DNA of 64,000 bases. Origin: Actinobacteria bacterium UBA2272. GTDB lineage: Bacteria > Actinomycetota > Coriobacteriia > Anaerosomatales > Anaerosomataceae. Shown piece after piece: positions 62,477 to 64,000 of this stretch. The stretch is taken from positions 186,001 to 250,000 of the forward strand of contig DDXA01000004.1 of assembly GCA_002347725.1 (NCBI GenBank), written 5' to 3'. How positions within the stretch are numbered: the stretch's first letter is position 1; each line of letters starts with the position of its first letter. The notes beneath the pieces were generated by a model. It saw only the letters and a program-made list of their open reading frames with translations, was not told the DNA's origin and made no database searches. The position numbers were made by a program, and so were the translations under genes.

Positions 62477-63316
62477 GCGCTCGAGGTTCTCCCGCAGTTG
62501 CGCCCCGAACTCCTCGGTCTCGAGCGCGAGCGCGACGTTGGTCTCGATCCACGACAGTATGTTGCCGGTGTCGTAGCCCTGACAGTCCATGGTGACCGCG
62601 AAGACGTCCTCGCTCTTAAGGAGCTCACGCAGCGCGTCGGTCAGCTGGATCTCGCCGCCCCGTCCCGCTTCGATGTGCGGGAGGATCTCCATGACCTTCG
62701 GCGTGAGCAGATAGCGGCCGAAGATCGCCATGTTGCTCGGCGCCTCGTTCACGGGCGGCTTCTCGACAAGATCGGTGAGCTTCCACACACCGGGCTCGAC
62801 CTCGTGGCCGGCGATCACGCCGTAGCGGCTCACGTACTGCTGTTCCACCGGCTCGACCGCGAGAACGGAGGCGCCGTACTTGTCGTGGACCTCCTTGAGC
62901 CGCGACAGACAGCCATGTCCGGGCACGATGACATCACCGAGGAGCACGAAGAACGGCTCGTCGAGCGTGTGCGGAGCGCCACACAAGACCGCGTGGCCGA
63001 GACCGCGCGGGCGGCCCTGGCGCACGTAGAAGACGTTGGCGAGCTCGGGGATGTTGCGGATCTGGCGCAGCTTGTCGGTACTGCCCGAGCGCTCGAGCAG
63101 GTCCTCGAGCTCAACCGAGCGATCGAAGTGGTCCTCGATGGCGCGCTTGCCGCGACCCGTGATCATGAGGATGTCGTCGACGCCGGCCGCGACCGCCTCT
63201 TCTACGACGTACTGGATGACCGGTTTGCCCACAACCGGCAGCATCTCCTTCGGCTGCTCCTTGGTGGCCGGCAAGAACCGCGTCCCAAGCCCCGCAGCCG
63301 GGATGATCGCCTTCAT
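62465..63316 (-). CDS. galU: UTP-glucose-1-phosphate uridylyltransferase GalU
   Basis: The 283-residue protein has the length and motifs of GalU: IIPAAGLGTRFLPATKEQPK EMLPVVGKP at the start, MITGRGKRAIEDHFDRS, GLGHAVLCGAPHTLDEPFFV and VEKPPVNEAPSNMAIFGRYL. Known role: glucose-1-P plus UTP gives UDP-glucose, the precursor for glucosyl and galactosyl units of surface glycans. Its 3' end overlaps the asparagine-synthetase-like gene, so the two transcripts are antisense there. Confidence 0.95.
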   Translation of the reverse strand: MKAIIPAAGLGTRFLPATKEQPKEMLPVVGKPVIQYVVEEAVAAGVDDILMITGRGKRAIEDHFDRSVELEDLLERSGSTDKLRQIRNIPELANVFYVRQGRPRGLGHAVLCGAPHTLDEPFFVLLGDVIVPGHGCLSRLKEVHDKYGASVLAVEPVEQQYVSRYGVIAGHEVEPGVWKLTDLVEKPPVNEAPSNMAIFGRYLLTPKVMEILPHIEAGRGGEIQLTDALRELLKSEDVFAVTMDCQGYDTGNILSWIETNVALALETEEFGAQLRENLERLLG

Positions 63317-63443
63317 GAGTCGCCTACTTCCAAGAGAATCGACATGGACGTGTCCCGCGCTCCGGGCACACGTCCCCGATAACGAATTCGGGGCGCGGGA
63401 TCACCCGCGCCACCCCACCACCCTACACCACGGTCACGGAACG

Positions 63444-64000
63444 TCAATCGTGAGCAGGTGACACAAGAAGCAGCGCCGTGCCGATGAGCGCCAGCGGCAT
63501 CACGTGCTGACCCCAGTAACTGCTGCTCGGTCCCACCACGAGGTAGAAGAGCAACCAGAACGCCGGCAGCGAGGCCGCCAGCAACGCCAGCCACTTGTCC
63601 CGTCGTAGCGCGTACCACAGGCCAACGATCCCAAGCGGCAGGAAGACCGCCGCCGGGAAGGCGAACATGCCGTACGGGAACATCATGTAGCTCGTGGCGG
63701 GCAGCACTTTCACCTCGAGTGGACGGCCCATGTTCTTCACGAGGAACGCTCCCCCGTCCGTACCGGTGGCCGCATCCGAGATGATGCTCTGTGCCGCACC
63801 GTAATGCACGAAAAGGGCGACGCCGAAGATCGCTAGCAACACCACGCCCGCTACGACGGCTTTCCGCGCGGACGCATCCTTCCGGGCAGCCACGAGAGCT
63901 CCCACAATCAGGATGACGAGCCAGACCACCATCACCTCGCGCAGAAGTGTGGCCAGAAGCGCGAAGCACATAGCCACGACGAGATGCTTCCGGGACAGAG
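63444..64000 (-). CDS. Polytopic membrane protein, C-terminal part (cut by window edge)
   Basis: The frame is open through position 64000 (L S R K H L V V before the first ATG at 63975-63977), so the gene probably continues outside. About 180 residues are seen, with five hydrophobic helices (VVWLVILIVGALVAA, AVVAGVVLLAIFGVALFVHY, FPAAVFLPLGIVGLWYAL, LALLAASLPAFWLLFYLVVG, VMPLALIGTALLL). The basic turn RRDKWLALL and overall look fit the C-terminal half of a dolichyl-phosphate-mannose-type glycosyltransferase or O-antigen polymerase. This is not certain. Confidence 0.6.
   Translation of the reverse strand, partial: LSRKHLVVAMCFALLATLLREVMVVWLVILIVGALVAARKDASARKAVVAGVVLLAIFGVALFVHYGAAQSIISDAATGTDGGAFLVKNMGRPLEVKVLPATSYMMFPYGMFAFPAAVFLPLGIVGLWYALRRDKWLALLAASLPAFWLLFYLVVGPSSSYWGQHVMPLALIGTALLLVSPAHD

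Overview
The window is a high-GC bacterial chromosome segment. It encodes seven multihaem c-type cytochromes, two ResB/CcsA (System II) haem-attachment pairs, two Rex-family regulators, a cell-wall-binding-repeat (CWB2) surface protein and a polysaccharide locus. CWB2 repeats, lipoproteins and cytochromes anchored by N-terminal membrane helices, with no outer-membrane porin, suggest a monoderm. My best guess is an anaerobic actinobacterium of the Coriobacteriia / OPB41 (Anaerosomatales-like) type. That is inference from gene content; there is no rRNA or other marker gene here.

Region 1 (1-31 kb, almost all minus strand) looks like an extracellular electron transfer island. At the left edge are the start of an amidohydrolase, menG and a B12-type radical SAM gene, pointing to menaquinone supply. 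Next come a 7-haem cytochrome interrupted by one in-frame UGA, an NHL/TPR pair, two membrane-anchored cytochromes (10 and 12 CXXCH) whose operon begins with an O-antigen-ligase-like gene, and a divergent Rex paralogue. At the centre are two tandem copies of one four-gene module: giant cytochrome (19 or 18 haems), ResB, CcsA, lipoprotein. Upstream are a third NHL gene, a NapC/NirT-like quinol-oxidising candidate, a 15-haem anchored cytochrome, a second NHL/TPR pair and a canonical Rex. I count 91 canonical CXXCH motifs plus five variant CX1CH or CX3CH motifs. A plausible route is menaquinol to the NapC-like protein, to the anchored cytochromes, to the giant secreted cytochromes across the wall.

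Region 2 (31-54.7 kb) builds surface glycan: an O-antigen-polymerase-like protein, a polyprenyl-phosphate sugar transferase, many family-4-type glycosyltransferases, an ABC flippase candidate, phosphomannomutase plus ManC for GDP-mannose, an FkbM methyltransferase, an asparagine-synthetase-like protein, a sugar nucleotidyltransferase and two SDR sugar enzymes. Its first part seems to run without a clear break into the canonical rex and the TPR/NHL pair, so glycan synthesis and electron transfer may be co-expressed. A GNAT/RHH toxin-antitoxin pair sits inside it.

Region 3 (54.9-64 kb) is mixed: an RHH/PIN toxin-antitoxin pair with a striking 13-bp-periodic promoter array, an uncharacterised lipoprotein plus coiled-coil exported protein, a methyltransferase, a CAP-domain/CWB2 surface protein, a second asparagine-synthetase-like protein, galU, and a membrane protein cut by the window edge.

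I see no rRNA, tRNA, CRISPR array, insertion sequence or prophage. No gene-free stretch exceeds 300 bases; the longest (4601-4891 and 18632-18925) look like promoter and leader regions.
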